A stretch of DNA of 64,000 nt, taken from contig NZ_VBSB01000035.1 of the NCBI RefSeq assembly GCF_013337765.1, forward strand, positions 1-64,000, written 5' to 3'. Positions within the stretch are counted from its first letter, which is position 1, and each line of letters opens with the position of its first letter. This document shows positions 37,101 to 44,166 of the stretch, in pieces. Below the pieces are notes generated by a model. It worked only from the letters and a program-made list of their open reading frames with translations. It did not search any database and was not told the DNA's origin. The position numbers were made by a program, and so were the translations under genes. The stretch comes from Mycolicibacterium sphagni (lineage in GTDB: Bacteria > Actinomycetota > Actinomycetes > Mycobacteriales > Mycobacteriaceae).

Positions 37101-40100
37101 TGGGGCAGCTGGGTCTGGACGCCCCTGTGTCCGCCGCACCGTCGGCCACCGATGCTGAACTCATCGACCTGGTGACCGCCGAGCTGGGCTCGGACTGGCC
37201 GCGCTTGGTGGCGCCGGCGTTCGACGCCAAGAAGGCGGTGCTGCTCGACGACCGCTGGGCCAGTGCGCGTGAGGATCTGGTCAAGCTGTGGCTGGCTGAC
37301 GAAGGTGATATCGACGCCGACTGGATGCACCTCGGAGCGCGTTTCGAGGGTGCCGGCAATGTCGTTGCCACCCAGGCCAACTGGTGGCAGGGCAGGGCCC
37401 TGGCCGCTGGCCGCAACATCCATGCCTCGCTGTTCGGCCGGATCGCCGCGGGTGCTGAGAATCCGGGAATCGGTCAATATTCCGACGAGATCGCCGTGGT
37501 CACCGGTGCATCCAAGGGCTCGATCGCCGCGTCGGTGGTGGCCGGCCTGCTCGACGGCGGCGCCACCGTGGTCGTGACGACCTCAAAGCTGGACGACGAT
37601 CGGCTGGCGTTCTACAAGGCGCTCTACCGCGATCACGCTCGCTACGGTGCTGCGCTGTGGGTGGTTCCGGCCAACATGGCCTCCTACGCCGATATCGATG
37701 CGCTGGCTTCGTGGGTCGGCAGTGAGCAGACCGAAAGCCTTGGGCCGCAAGCAATTCATCTCAAGGATGCGCTGACCCCGACGCTGCTGTTCCCGTTCGC
37801 CGCGCCGCGGGTGGCGGGTGACCTGTCGGAGGCCGGCTCTCGTTCCGAGATGGAGATGAAGGTCCTGCTGTGGGCCGTCGAGCGACTGATCGGCGGGCTG
37901 TCGTCCATCGGTGCCGAGCGCGACATCGCCTCACGCCTGCACGTGGTGCTGCCCGGTTCACCCAACCGCGGCATGTTCGGCGGTGACGGCGCCTACGGCG
38001 AGTCCAAGTCCGCGCTGGATGCGGTGGTCAACCGCTGGAGCGCGGAAACGTCGTGGGCACAGCGAGTCAGCTTCGCGCACGCGCTGATCGGCTGGACCAA
38101 GGGCACCGGACTGATGGGTCACAACGACGCCATCGTCGGTGCGGTCGAGGAGGCCGGCGTCACCACGTACAGCACAGAAGAGATGGCAGCGATGCTGCTC
38201 GATCTGTGCACGATCGAGGCCAAGGTCGCCTCGGCGCACGCTGCGCTGAAGGTCGACCTGACCGGTGGACTCGGTGACGTTCAGCTCGACATGGCCGAGC
38301 TGGCCGCCAAGGCCCGCGAGGAGATGACTTCCGAGGCAACGGAATCCGACGACGAGCCGGCGGCAGGCACCATCGCCGCTCTGCCGTCGCCGCCGCGAGG
38401 CTACGTTGCGAACACGCCGCCGGCGTGGGCAGACATCGACGTCGACCCGGCAGACCTGGTGGTCATCGTCGGCGGCGCCGAACTCGGCCCGTACGGCTCG
38501 TCGCGCACCCGCTTCGAGATGGAGGTCGACGCCGAGCTGTCGGCGGCCGGTGTTCTCGAATTGGCCTGGACCACCGGGCTGATCAAGTGGGAGGACGACC
38601 CTAAGCCGGGCTGGTACGACAGCGCGACCGGTGAGCTGGTCGACGAGGCCGATCTGGTCGAGCGCTACCACGACGCCGTTGTGGAGCGTTGCGGCATTCG
38701 CGAATTCGTCGGCGACGGAGCCCTCGAACCCGACCACTCCTCGCCGCTGATGGTCAGTGTGTTCCTGGACAAGGACTTCCGGTTCGTGGTGTCGTCGGAG
38801 GCCGACGCCCGCTCGTTCGTCGAGTACGACCCCGAGCACACCATCATCCGACCCGTGCCGGACTCGTCGGACTGGGAAGTGATCCGCAAGGCGGGCACCG
38901 AGATTCGGGTTCCGCGCAAGACCAAGCTGTCGCGGACGGTGGGAGCGCAGATCCCGACCGGTTTCGACCCGACGGTCTGGGGCATCAGCCCCGACATGGC
39001 CAGCTCGATCGACCGGGTGGCGCTGTGGAACATCGTCGCCACGGTCGACGCGTTCCTGTCCTCCGGGTTCACCCCGACCGAGCTGATGCGCTGGGTGCAC
39101 CCGAGCCTGGTGGCCTCCACGCAGGGCACCGGCATGGGCGGTATGACGTCGATGCAGACGATGTACCACGGCAACCTGATGGGCAAGGCCAAGCCGAACG
39201 ACATCCTGCAGGAAGTTCTACCGAACGTCGTTGCCGCGCACGTGATCCAGTCCTACGTCGGCAGCTACGGCTCGATGATCCACCCGGTCGGCGCGTGCGC
39301 CACCGCGGCGGTGTCGGTCGAAGAAGGCATGGACAAGATCCGCCTCGGTAAGGCCGAACTGGTGGTCACCGGTGGCTTCGACGACATGACGCTGGAGGCC
39401 GTCATCGGCTTCGGTGATATGGCGGCGACCGCCGAGACCGCGACGATGCGGGCCAAGGGCATCAGTGACTCGAAGTTCTCCCGCGCCAACGACCGTCGAC
39501 GGCTGGGCTTCCTGGAGGCGCAGGGCGGTGGCACCATCTTGCTGGCGCGCGGTGACCTGGCGCTGAAGATGGGTCTGCCGGTGCTGGCCGTGGTGGGCTA
39601 CGCGCAGAGCTTCGGCGACGGCGTGCACACCTCGATCCCGGCTCCGGGACTCGGTGCACTGGGCGCCGGGCGCGGCGGCAAGAATTCGCAGCTGGCCCGT
39701 TCGCTGGCCAAGCTGGGAGTCGGTGCCGACGACATCGCGGTGATCTCCAAGCACGACACTTCGACGCTGGCCAACGATCCCAACGAGACCGAGCTGCACG
39801 AGCGGCTGGCCGACTCGATGGGTCGCGCCGCCGGTGCCCCGTTGTTCATCGTCAGCCAGAAGAGCCTGACCGGCCACGCCAAGGGCGGTGCGGCGGTGTT
39901 CCAGATGATGGGGCTCTGCCAGATCCTGCGCGACGGCGTCATCCCGCCGAACCGCAGCCTGGACTGCGTCGACGACGAGCTGGCCAGCTCCGGGCACTTC
40001 GTGTGGCCGCGGGAGACCCTGCGCCTTGGCGACAAGTTCCCGCTCAAGGCGGGTCTGGTCACCAGCCTCGGCTTTGGTCACGTGTCGGGTCTGATCGCGC

Positions 40101-40348
40101 TGGTGCACCCGCAGGCGTTCCTGGCCTCGCTGAGCGAGCAGGAGCGGGCGGACTACACCAAGCGGGCCAACGATCGGGTGCTGGCGGGGCAGCGGCGACT
40201 GGCCGCGGCGATCGCCGGTGGACGGCCGTTGTACGAGAAGCCCGCCGATCGCCGGTTCGACCACGACGCACCCGAGAAGCGTCAGGAAGCGGCGATGCTG
40301 CTCGACCCGGCATCACGGCTGGGCGAGGACGACACCTACGTGCGATGA
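31115..40348 (+). CDS. fas: Type I fatty acid synthase (FAS-I)
   Basis: This is the cytoplasmic multifunctional synthase that makes C16-C26 acyl-CoAs feeding membrane lipids and mycolic acid synthesis. The chain is 3,077 residues, close to the 3,069 of M. tuberculosis. In order: acetyltransferase (AGHSQGV, S153), enoyl reductase (about 430-750), dehydratase (GDHNPIHTD, H1237), malonyl/palmitoyl transferase (GHSVGEYTA, S1445), acyl carrier domain with the phosphopantetheine site in DGASSRRNQ (S1816/S1817), ketoreductase (VTGASKGSI near 2129; YGESKSALDAV) and ketosynthase (GACATAAVSV, C2728). An Ala/Pro/Glu-rich linker precedes the carrier domain. The start is GTG at 31115 (VTIHEHDR), matching the family's N-terminus, with GGGAGA upstream. 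acpS, whose product activates the carrier domain, follows after 28 bases. Confidence 0.97.
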   Translation: MTIHEHDRLSTGDGSRRGSAKQTSSHALVDRLNAGEPYAVAFGGQGSAWLETLEELVTSAGIESELATLAGEAELLLEPVANELIVVRPIGFEPLRWVRALAADEPLPSAKQLISAAVSVPGVLLTQIAAIRALGRQGLDLATAPPVALAGHSQGVLAVEALRAAGAKDVQLLALAQLIGAAGTLVARRRGISVLGDRPPMVSVTNADPERIFELLEEFAQDVRTVLPPVLSIRNGRRSVVITGTPEQLSRFELYCEQIAEAEAADRKNKVRGGAVFKPMFDPVQVEVGFHTPRLADGIDIVARWAAAVGLDVELARSLADAILVGQVDWVEEVTALSEAGARWILDLGPGDILTRLTAPVIRGLGIGIVPAATRGGQRNLFTVGAVPDVAKPWSSYAPSVIRLPDGSVKLSTKFTRLTGRSPILLAGMTPTTVDAKIVAAAANAGHWAELAGGGQVTEPIFDKRVEELAELLEPGRTIQFNSLFLDPYLWKLQLGGKRLVQKARQSGAPIDGVVVSAGIPDLEEAVELIDELNTVGIAHVVFKPGTVEQIRSVIRIAAEVPTKPVIVHIEGGRAGGHHSWEDLDDLLLTTYSELRGRANITVCVGGGIGTPERSAEYLSGRWSAAYGYPLMPVDGILVGTAAMACLEATTSPAVKQLLVDTAGTDTWVGAGKALNGMASGRSQLGADIHEIDNAASRCGRLLDDVAGDAEAVAARREEIIAAMAVTAKPYFGDVTEMSYLQWLQRYVELAIGDGDSTADTKTPDSPWLDSTWRERFAEMLQRAEARLNAADTGPIETLFDASSADGEWLLENPDEALAALLSRYPDAASVLLHPADVPFFVQLCKTLGKPVNFVPVIDKDVRRWWRSDSLWQAHDARYTADQVCIIPGTQAVVGIDRVDEPVGELLDRFEQAAVDEVLASGATPEPAAARLRVRTDVTGPLAIVLDSPDVLWAGRTATNPVHRIAAPTEWLVHDDRSATNHSTGARLEVVAADRVVLSVPLSGTWIDIAYTLPATVIDGGTPVVRTEDAAAAMRSVLAIAAGVDGPGALPPVVNGSTTVTFEWDPERVADHTGVTATFGTPLAPTLTIVPDALVGRCWPAVFAAIGGAATESGFPVVEGLLSLVHLDHAAQLLKPLPKEPTQLTVTATASVATDTEVGRVVPVTVNVTDAKGMILAVLEERFAIRGRTGAKELTDPVRAGGAVSLNATDTPRRRRRDVVIGAPVDMRPFAVVSGDHNPIHTDQAAALLAGLDSPIVHGMWLSAAAQHVVTATDGKPVPPAKLIGWTARFLGMVKPGDEIDFRVDRVGIDLGAEVLEVTAKVGTDLVMSATARLAAPKTVYAFPGQGIQHKGMGMEVRARSKAARKVWDTADKFTRDTLGFSVLHVVRDNPTSLIASGVHYQHPEGVLYLTQFTQVAMATVAAAQVAEMREQGAFVEGAIACGHSVGEYTALACVSNVYKLEALLEVVFHRGSKMHDIVPRDEMGRSNYRLAAIRPSQIDLADADVKDFVAEIAERTSEFLQIVNFNLRGSQYAIAGTVRGLEALEEEVERRREISGGKRSFILVPGIDVPFHSDVLRVGVDDFRRALERVMPEDPDPALIVGRYIPNLVPRPFTLDRDFVQEIRDLVPAEPLDEVLADYDTWRNEKPGLLCRKIVVELLAWQFASPVRWIETQDLLFIEEAAGGLGVERFVEIGVKSAPTVAGLAGNTLKLPEYAHSTVEVLNSERDAAVLFANDTDPEPDIEEAPEAEAPAEAAAVEAAPAPVAAAAPSGGPRPDDIGFDAGDATLALIALSAKMRIDQIELLDSIESITDGASSRRNQLLVDLGSELNLGAIDGAAEADLGSLKSQVSKLARTYKPFGPVLSDSINDQLRTVLGPSGKRPAAIAERVKKTWELGDGWVKHVTAELALGTREGSSVRGGALGGLHEGALADAGSVDKVIDAAVLSVAARKGIAVSLPSAGGAAGGVVDSAALTEFAEQVTGPDGVLASAARLVLGQLGLDAPVSAAPSATDAELIDLVTAELGSDWPRLVAPAFDAKKAVLLDDRWASAREDLVKLWLADEGDIDADWMHLGARFEGAGNVVATQANWWQGRALAAGRNIHASLFGRIAAGAENPGIGQYSDEIAVVTGASKGSIAASVVAGLLDGGATVVVTTSKLDDDRLAFYKALYRDHARYGAALWVVPANMASYADIDALASWVGSEQTESLGPQAIHLKDALTPTLLFPFAAPRVAGDLSEAGSRSEMEMKVLLWAVERLIGGLSSIGAERDIASRLHVVLPGSPNRGMFGGDGAYGESKSALDAVVNRWSAETSWAQRVSFAHALIGWTKGTGLMGHNDAIVGAVEEAGVTTYSTEEMAAMLLDLCTIEAKVASAHAALKVDLTGGLGDVQLDMAELAAKAREEMTSEATESDDEPAAGTIAALPSPPRGYVANTPPAWADIDVDPADLVVIVGGAELGPYGSSRTRFEMEVDAELSAAGVLELAWTTGLIKWEDDPKPGWYDSATGELVDEADLVERYHDAVVERCGIREFVGDGALEPDHSSPLMVSVFLDKDFRFVVSSEADARSFVEYDPEHTIIRPVPDSSDWEVIRKAGTEIRVPRKTKLSRTVGAQIPTGFDPTVWGISPDMASSIDRVALWNIVATVDAFLSSGFTPTELMRWVHPSLVASTQGTGMGGMTSMQTMYHGNLMGKAKPNDILQEVLPNVVAAHVIQSYVGSYGSMIHPVGACATAAVSVEEGMDKIRLGKAELVVTGGFDDMTLEAVIGFGDMAATAETATMRAKGISDSKFSRANDRRRLGFLEAQGGGTILLARGDLALKMGLPVLAVVGYAQSFGDGVHTSIPAPGLGALGAGRGGKNSQLARSLAKLGVGADDIAVISKHDTSTLANDPNETELHERLADSMGRAAGAPLFIVSQKSLTGHAKGGAAVFQMMGLCQILRDGVIPPNRSLDCVDDELASSGHFVWPRETLRLGDKFPLKAGLVTSLGFGHVSGLIALVHPQAFLASLSEQERADYTKRANDRVLAGQRRLAAAIAGGRPLYEKPADRRFDHDAPEKRQEAAMLLDPASRLGEDDTYVR

Positions 40349-40364
40349 GTACGGGTGTATCCGT

Positions 40365-40370
40365 TAGGGT
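40365..40370 (+). promoter_or_regulatory. Possible -10 element of acpS
   Basis: TAGGGT ends 6 bases before the acpS GTG, compatible with an internal leaderless promoter. acpS may nonetheless be read mainly from the fas promoter. Confidence 0.35.
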
Positions 40371-40376
40371 GCTGGC

Positions 40377-40769
40377 GTGGCGATAGTCGGTGTGGGGATC
40401 GATGTGGTCTCCATTCCCGACTTCGCCGAGCAGGTCGACCAGCCGGGAACGGTGTTCGCCGAGACGTTCACCCCAGGTGAGCGCCGCGACGCCGCCGACA
40501 AGAGCTCGGTGGCGGCGCGGCACTTGGCCGCGCGGTGGGCCGCCAAGGAAGCCGTCATCAAGGCCTGGTCGGGCTCGCGTTTCGCGCAGCGTCCGGTCCT
40601 GCCGGAAGGCATCCACCGCGACATCGAGGTGATCACCGATATGTGGGGCCGGCCCAAGGTGCGGCTGACCGGTGAGATCGCCAAGCATCTGGCCGAGGTC
40701 ACCATTCACGTGTCGCTGACCCACGAGGGTGACACCGCCGCCGCGGTCGCCATCCTGGAGACTCTCTAA
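40377..40769 (+). CDS. acpS: Holo-[acyl carrier protein] synthase AcpS
   Basis: AcpS transfers 4'-phosphopantetheine from CoA to carrier-protein serines; in mycobacteria it activates FAS-I and AcpM. The 130-residue protein has the metal-binding VGIDVVSIPDF (D9), the RWAAKEAVIKAW motif with the second acidic ligand and catalytic Lys, and the C-terminal THEGDTAAAVAI strand. It starts with GTG 28 bases after fas, as Rv2523c follows Rv2524c. A very stable hairpin directly after the stop terminates the fas-acpS unit. Confidence 0.96.
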   Translation: MAIVGVGIDVVSIPDFAEQVDQPGTVFAETFTPGERRDAADKSSVAARHLAARWAAKEAVIKAWSGSRFAQRPVLPEGIHRDIEVITDMWGRPKVRLTGEIAKHLAEVTIHVSLTHEGDTAAAVAILETL

Positions 40770-40770
40770 C

Positions 40771-40832
40771 CGCGAGCAGACGCAAAAGCCCCCGACAGCA
40801 CGGCGTGTCGGGGGCTTTTGCGTCTGCTCGCG
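40771..40832. terminator. Bidirectional terminator with 27-bp perfect stem
   Basis: The arms are 40771-40797 and 40806-40832 with an 8-base loop. The inner part is GCAAAAGCCCCCGACA paired with TGTCGGGGGCTTTTGC, giving a T-run after the GC-rich core in both directions. It separates acpS (+) from the VOC gene (-). Confidence 0.92.
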
Positions 40833-40840
40833 CAGTGGGC

Positions 40841-41230
40841 TCAGCCGGTCTGCTGAGCGATCTGAATCAGGTTGCCGCAGGTGTCGTCGAGCACGGCGGT
40901 GATCACCGGCCCCATGTCGACGGGCTCCTGGGTGAAGTGCACACCGAGTGCGCTCAGTCGCGCGAACTCCGCCTGGACGTCATCGACGGCGAATGAGGTG
41001 AACGGGATTCCGTCGGCGGACAGTGCCTCTTTGAACGGTTTGGCCGCGGGGTGGCCGTCCGGTTCGAGGACGAGTTCGGTGCCGTCGGGATTCTCCGGGG
41101 ATACCACGGTGATCCATCGATGCTCACCCATCGGGATGTCGTGCTTGGTCGTGAAACCCAGGACGTCGGTGTAGAACCGGAGCGCGGCGTCCTGATCGTT
41201 GACGAGCACGCTAGTCAGGTTGATGCGCAC
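40841..41230 (-). CDS. Glyoxalase/VOC superfamily protein
   Basis: A 129-residue VOC-fold protein (INLTSVLVNDQDAALRFYTDVLGF at the start; DDTCGNLIQIAQ at the end), related to glyoxalase/bleomycin-resistance proteins that bind a metal and a small substrate. I place the start at GTG 41230 because it lies one base after the ArsR stop (TGACGTG) and gives the family's normal N-terminus; longer in-frame extensions run through the ArsR gene. Its substrate is unknown. The translational coupling to an ArsR repressor suggests a detoxification or signal-binding function. Confidence 0.85.
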   Translation of the reverse strand: MRINLTSVLVNDQDAALRFYTDVLGFTTKHDIPMGEHRWITVVSPENPDGTELVLEPDGHPAAKPFKEALSADGIPFTSFAVDDVQAEFARLSALGVHFTQEPVDMGPVITAVLDDTCGNLIQIAQQTG

Positions 41231-41231
41231 G

Positions 41232-41510
41232 TCAGTCCTCAGCTTTCTGCAGCCACCGCTGGATGATCGGCTCAAGCGGTGCGGTGTTGATGTAGTGGAA
41301 TTTGTATCGGCCCTCGCGCCGGGTCTCGACCAAGCCCGCGGCCACGAGAAGGTCGAGGTGTTGCGAGATGGCTTGTCGCGATGAGCCAAGTCCATGTTTC
41401 GTCGCCAGGCGGGCACAGATTTCGAAGAGCGTCTGACCATTCCGGTCGGTCAGCTCATCGAGGATCGTCCGGCGAGTGGGGTCTGCCAAGGCCTTGAAGA
41501 CATCACCCAC
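41232..41510 (-). CDS. ArsR-family transcriptional repressor
   Basis: A 92-residue winged-helix protein: GDVFKALADPTRRTILDEL is the family's hallmark N-terminus, and SRQAISQHLDLLVAAGLVETRREGR is the recognition helix and wing. No Cys-based metal site is visible in the alpha-3 region (one Cys only, in EICARL), so it probably senses a non-metal ligand. I chose GTG 41510 because a near-ideal promoter (TTGACA, 18 bp, TATTGT) ends 6 bases upstream, which would make the mRNA leaderless. An inverted repeat fills the spacer of that promoter, implying autorepression. It is coupled to the VOC gene and divergent from the M20 peptidase. Confidence 0.88.
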   Translation of the reverse strand: MGDVFKALADPTRRTILDELTDRNGQTLFEICARLATKHGLGSSRQAISQHLDLLVAAGLVETRREGRYKFHYINTAPLEPIIQRWLQKAED

Positions 41511-41516
41511 TTCTGC

Positions 41517-41546
41517 ACAATAGGCAAGTAAATGCTTGCATGTCAA
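41517..41546 (-). promoter_or_regulatory. ArsR-VOC promoter with embedded operator
   Basis: On the minus strand: -35 TTGACA (41546-41541), an 18-bp spacer, and -10 TATTGT (41522-41517). The spacer contains the inverted repeat GCAAG-N6-CTTGC (41524-41539). Six bases separate the -10 from the GTG start at 41510. A repressor bound there would block polymerase. Confidence 0.72.
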
Positions 41547-41564
41547 CGCTGGCGGCCTGCTCGG

Positions 41565-41570
41565 TAGGGT
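41565..41570 (+). promoter_or_regulatory. Possible -10 element of the M20 peptidase gene
   Basis: TAGGGT ends 7 bases before the ATG at 41578, the geometry of a leaderless transcript. Its upstream region overlaps the -35 of the divergent ArsR promoter. Confidence 0.4.
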
Positions 41571-41577
41571 CGTCGGC

Positions 41578-42909
41578 ATGAGCGATCTCGTCGCACGCGT
41601 GCAGGCTGTGCTTCCCTCGGTGCGTGCTGATCTCGAGGACTTGATCCGTATCCAATCGGTGTGGGCCGACCCGGCCCGTCGCGATGAAGTCCACCGAAGT
41701 GCGCGTGCGGTCGCGGACCTGCTGAGCCGCGCCGGCTTCCGCCAGGTTGAGATCGTGGCCGAGGGCGGCGCACCCGCGGTGATCGCACATCACCCCGCCC
41801 CGCCCGGCGCGCCGACGGTGCTGCTGTACGCCCACCACGACGTCCAGCCGGAAGGCGATCCGGCGCAATGGAATTCGGATCCCTTCGAACCCACTGAGCG
41901 CGACGGACGGCTCTACGGCCGCGGCAGTGCTGACGACAAGGCGGGTATCGCCACCCACCTTGCGGCGTTCCGTGCGCACGACGGCAACCCGCCGGTCGGG
42001 GTGACGGTGTTCGTCGAGGGCGAGGAGGAGTCCGGTTCGCCCTCGCTGGGCCGGCTGCTGGCCGCCCATAAGGACAAGCTGGCCGCCGATGTCATCGTGA
42101 TCGCCGATTCGGACAACTGGACCTCCGAGATCCCGGCGCTGACCGTGTCGCTGCGCGGCCTGGTCGACTGCGTCGTCGAGGTCGCGACGTTGGACCACGG
42201 CCTGCATTCGGGGTTGTGGGGCGGCGTGGTGCCCGATGCGCTCAAGGTCCTGGTGCGGCTGCTGGCCAGCCTGCACGACGACGACGGCAACGTCGCGGTG
42301 CACGGCCTGTACGAGACGACGGCAGCTGAGGTGGATCGCGGAGCGCACTGGGTGCGGGCCGAGTCGGGACTGCTCGACGGGGTTCACGAAATCGGCTCCG
42401 GCCCGGTGGCGCAACGGATGTGGGCCAAACCCTCGATCACCGTCATCGGCATTGACACGACGCCGATTGCCAAGGCGTCCAACACTCTCATCCCGCGCGC
42501 CAGCGCCAAGGTCAGCATGCGAGTGGCTCCCGGTGGTGACGCCGCGGCGCATCTGCACGCGTTGCGCCGGCACCTCGAGCGGCACGCGCCGTGGGGTGCC
42601 CACGTCAAGGTCATCCCTGGCGATATCGGTCAGCCCTATGCGATCGACGCCTGCGGACCGGTGTACGACGCGGCCCGCGCCGCGTTCCGGCAGGCCTGGG
42701 GTACCGACGTCGTCGACATGGGGATGGGCGGCTCGATCCCGTTCATCGCCGAGTTCGCCGCCGCCTTCCCCGAGGCCACGATCCTGGTGACCGGGGTGGA
42801 GGATCCGGGCACCCAGGCGCACAGCATCAACGAGAGTCTTCATCTCGGTGTGCTGGAGCGTGCCGCCACCACCGAGGCGCTGCTGCTCGGAAAGCTGGGC
42901 GAGCTTTAG
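41578..42909 (+). CDS. M20-family dipeptidase/peptidase (Rv2522c-like)
   Basis: A 443-residue co-catalytic zinc peptidase. The metal-site motifs are LLYAHHDVQP (His and Asp near 86-88), GSADDKAG (D119/D120) and VEGEEESGSPS (Glu near 149-151 as base and ligand), with a late HSINES His. A lid/dimerisation domain occupies about 185-300. This fits M20 dipeptidases that trim dipeptides or acyl-amino acids in the cytoplasm. It has the same neighbours as Rv2522c in M. tuberculosis, where it lies beside acpS and bcp. It converges on bcp. Confidence 0.9.
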   Translation: MSDLVARVQAVLPSVRADLEDLIRIQSVWADPARRDEVHRSARAVADLLSRAGFRQVEIVAEGGAPAVIAHHPAPPGAPTVLLYAHHDVQPEGDPAQWNSDPFEPTERDGRLYGRGSADDKAGIATHLAAFRAHDGNPPVGVTVFVEGEEESGSPSLGRLLAAHKDKLAADVIVIADSDNWTSEIPALTVSLRGLVDCVVEVATLDHGLHSGLWGGVVPDALKVLVRLLASLHDDDGNVAVHGLYETTAAEVDRGAHWVRAESGLLDGVHEIGSGPVAQRMWAKPSITVIGIDTTPIAKASNTLIPRASAKVSMRVAPGGDAAAHLHALRRHLERHAPWGAHVKVIPGDIGQPYAIDACGPVYDAARAAFRQAWGTDVVDMGMGGSIPFIAEFAAAFPEATILVTGVEDPGTQAHSINESLHLGVLERAATTEALLLGKLGEL

Positions 42910-42943
42910 GTGCGGCGGGCAGGAGCAAAGCGACCCGGGGGAG

Positions 42944-43417
42944 TTAAACCGAGATATCCCGGCGCAGCTTGGCGACGTGACCGGTGGCCTTGACGTTGTA
43001 CTGCGCGACCTCGATCGTGCCCTTCTCGTCGACCACGAACGTCGAGCGGATGACGCCCTGCACGGTCTTGCCGTAGAGCTTCTTCTCGCCGTAGGCGCCC
43101 CACTCGGTGAGCACCTTCTTGTCGGGGTCGGATAGCAGCGGGAACGTCAGCTGGTCGCGGTCGGTGAACTTGGCCAGCTTCTCCGGCTTGTCAGGGGAGA
43201 TACCGACGACGTCGATGCCGGCACCGTTCAGTTCGGCCAGGCTGTCCCGAAAGTCGCAGGCCTGCTTGGTGCAGCCGGGGGTCATCGCGGCCGGATAGAA
43301 GTAGACGATCACCTTGCGGCCCTTGAAGTCGGACAGCTTCACGGTCTTACCCTCGGCGTCCGGCAGGCTGAATGCCGGTGCTTTGTCGCCGACTTCGAGG
43401 CGTGCTGTGTCCGTCAC
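42944..43417 (-). CDS. bcp: Thioredoxin-dependent peroxiredoxin Bcp
   Basis: The enzyme reduces hydrogen peroxide and organic hydroperoxides using thioredoxin or a similar donor. The 157-residue protein has the peroxidatic Cys C49 in PAAMTPGCT and the resolving Cys C54 five residues later (C-x4-C, the two-Cys BCP/PrxQ arrangement), and begins VGDKAPAFSLPDAEGK. It corresponds to Rv2521 by sequence features and position. It is divergent from the DUF3618 gene and convergent with the M20 peptidase. Confidence 0.95.
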   Translation of the reverse strand: MTDTARLEVGDKAPAFSLPDAEGKTVKLSDFKGRKVIVYFYPAAMTPGCTKQACDFRDSLAELNGAGIDVVGISPDKPEKLAKFTDRDQLTFPLLSDPDKKVLTEWGAYGEKKLYGKTVQGVIRSTFVVDEKGTIEVAQYNVKATGHVAKLRRDISV

Positions 43418-43504
43418 CTAATCGTCCCTTCATCCACCGGTGCATCGGGGTTGGCCCGGGTTGCTCTAGGGTAGTTCGGCAGGGCGGCAGTTTGGAGGAC
43501 GGAA

Positions 43505-43732
43505 GTGGCGGACCGGGATCCCGAGGTCATCAAGGCCGAGATCGATCAGGCTCGTGACCGGTTGGCGGTGACGGTGGACTCGCTGGCTGAGCGGACCAAT
43601 CCGCAGCGCATCGCCGACGACGTCAAGACCGCGTTGCTGAACTTCGTGAAGAGACCGCCGGTGGCCGCGGCGCTGGCTGGTGTCAGCGTGGTGACGGTGG
43701 TGCTGGTGATCCGCCGCATCCGCAACGGATAG
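43505..43732 (+). CDS. DUF3618 small membrane protein (Rv2520c-like)
   Basis: A 75-residue protein with an amphipathic N-terminal helix (EVIKAEIDQARDRLAVTVDSLAERTNP, typical of DUF3618) and one C-terminal transmembrane segment (AALAGVSVVTVVLVI) followed by basic residues. It is probably anchored in the cytoplasmic membrane with the helix inside. Function is unknown. GGAGG lies 6 bases before the GTG start. It holds the position of Rv2520c. Its stop lies three bases from the stop of a convergent 53-residue ORF. Confidence 0.9.
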   Translation: MADRDPEVIKAEIDQARDRLAVTVDSLAERTNPQRIADDVKTALLNFVKRPPVAAALAGVSVVTVVLVIRRIRNG

Positions 43733-43735
43733 CGA

Positions 43736-43897
43736 TCAGCGGCGACGGAACCAGTCGCCGAGCGAAAGCCGAAAACCGGGGGGATTGGCGGTCAGGCCGA
43801 TCCGGCTGCAGCTGTGAACATGCATCGGGGTGACGGGCGCGGAGGCCTGCGGAGCTACTTCGCCCAGCGGGCTTGGTACCAGCTTCTCCGGAGCCAT
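43736..43897 (-). CDS. Hypothetical 53-residue protein
   Basis: An ATG-initiated frame of 53 codons with AAGGA about 10 bases upstream. The product begins MAPEKLVPSPLGE, has PVTPMHVHSCSRIGL in the middle (two His, one Cys) and ends in an aromatic/basic tail FRLSLGDWFRRR. It has no signal peptide or membrane segment. I do not recognise the family. Support is the ribosome-binding site, exact tail-to-tail fit with the DUF3618 gene (3-bp gap) and an organised composition; the argument against is its length. It could be a peptide precursor or a small regulator, but nothing shows this. Confidence 0.5.
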   Translation of the reverse strand: MAPEKLVPSPLGEVAPQASAPVTPMHVHSCSRIGLTANPPGFRLSLGDWFRRR

Positions 43898-44166
43898 GCG
43901 GCTAAGTCCTTACATCGTCACTGGACATCGTGTCCGTGGGCTGCTGATGGTCAATTCAGCTAACGGCGACTATAACATCGTTCGCGACATTACTGCAGCA
44001 CAATGCGGTGTCTTTCGATTCAGAACCGCTTGCCGGTTATCTATTGACACGCATACGCGCAGGTCAGTCAGGTGTCTTAACGGGTTGCTCAGGATATTCT
44101 CAGTTACGCATCTCACACGGCTCCGCGCGGTGCGCGCCCGTGACCTCGGGCAACGTCACATGCGGA
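43898..44166. other. Intergenic region, AT-richer, no gene called
   Basis: The stretch has visibly lower GC than its neighbours. A TTGACA occurs near 44043 on the plus strand but has no convincing -10 and leads into no gene. The promoter of the 53-residue ORF should lie at its left edge. I see nothing else that I can support. Confidence 0.4.
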
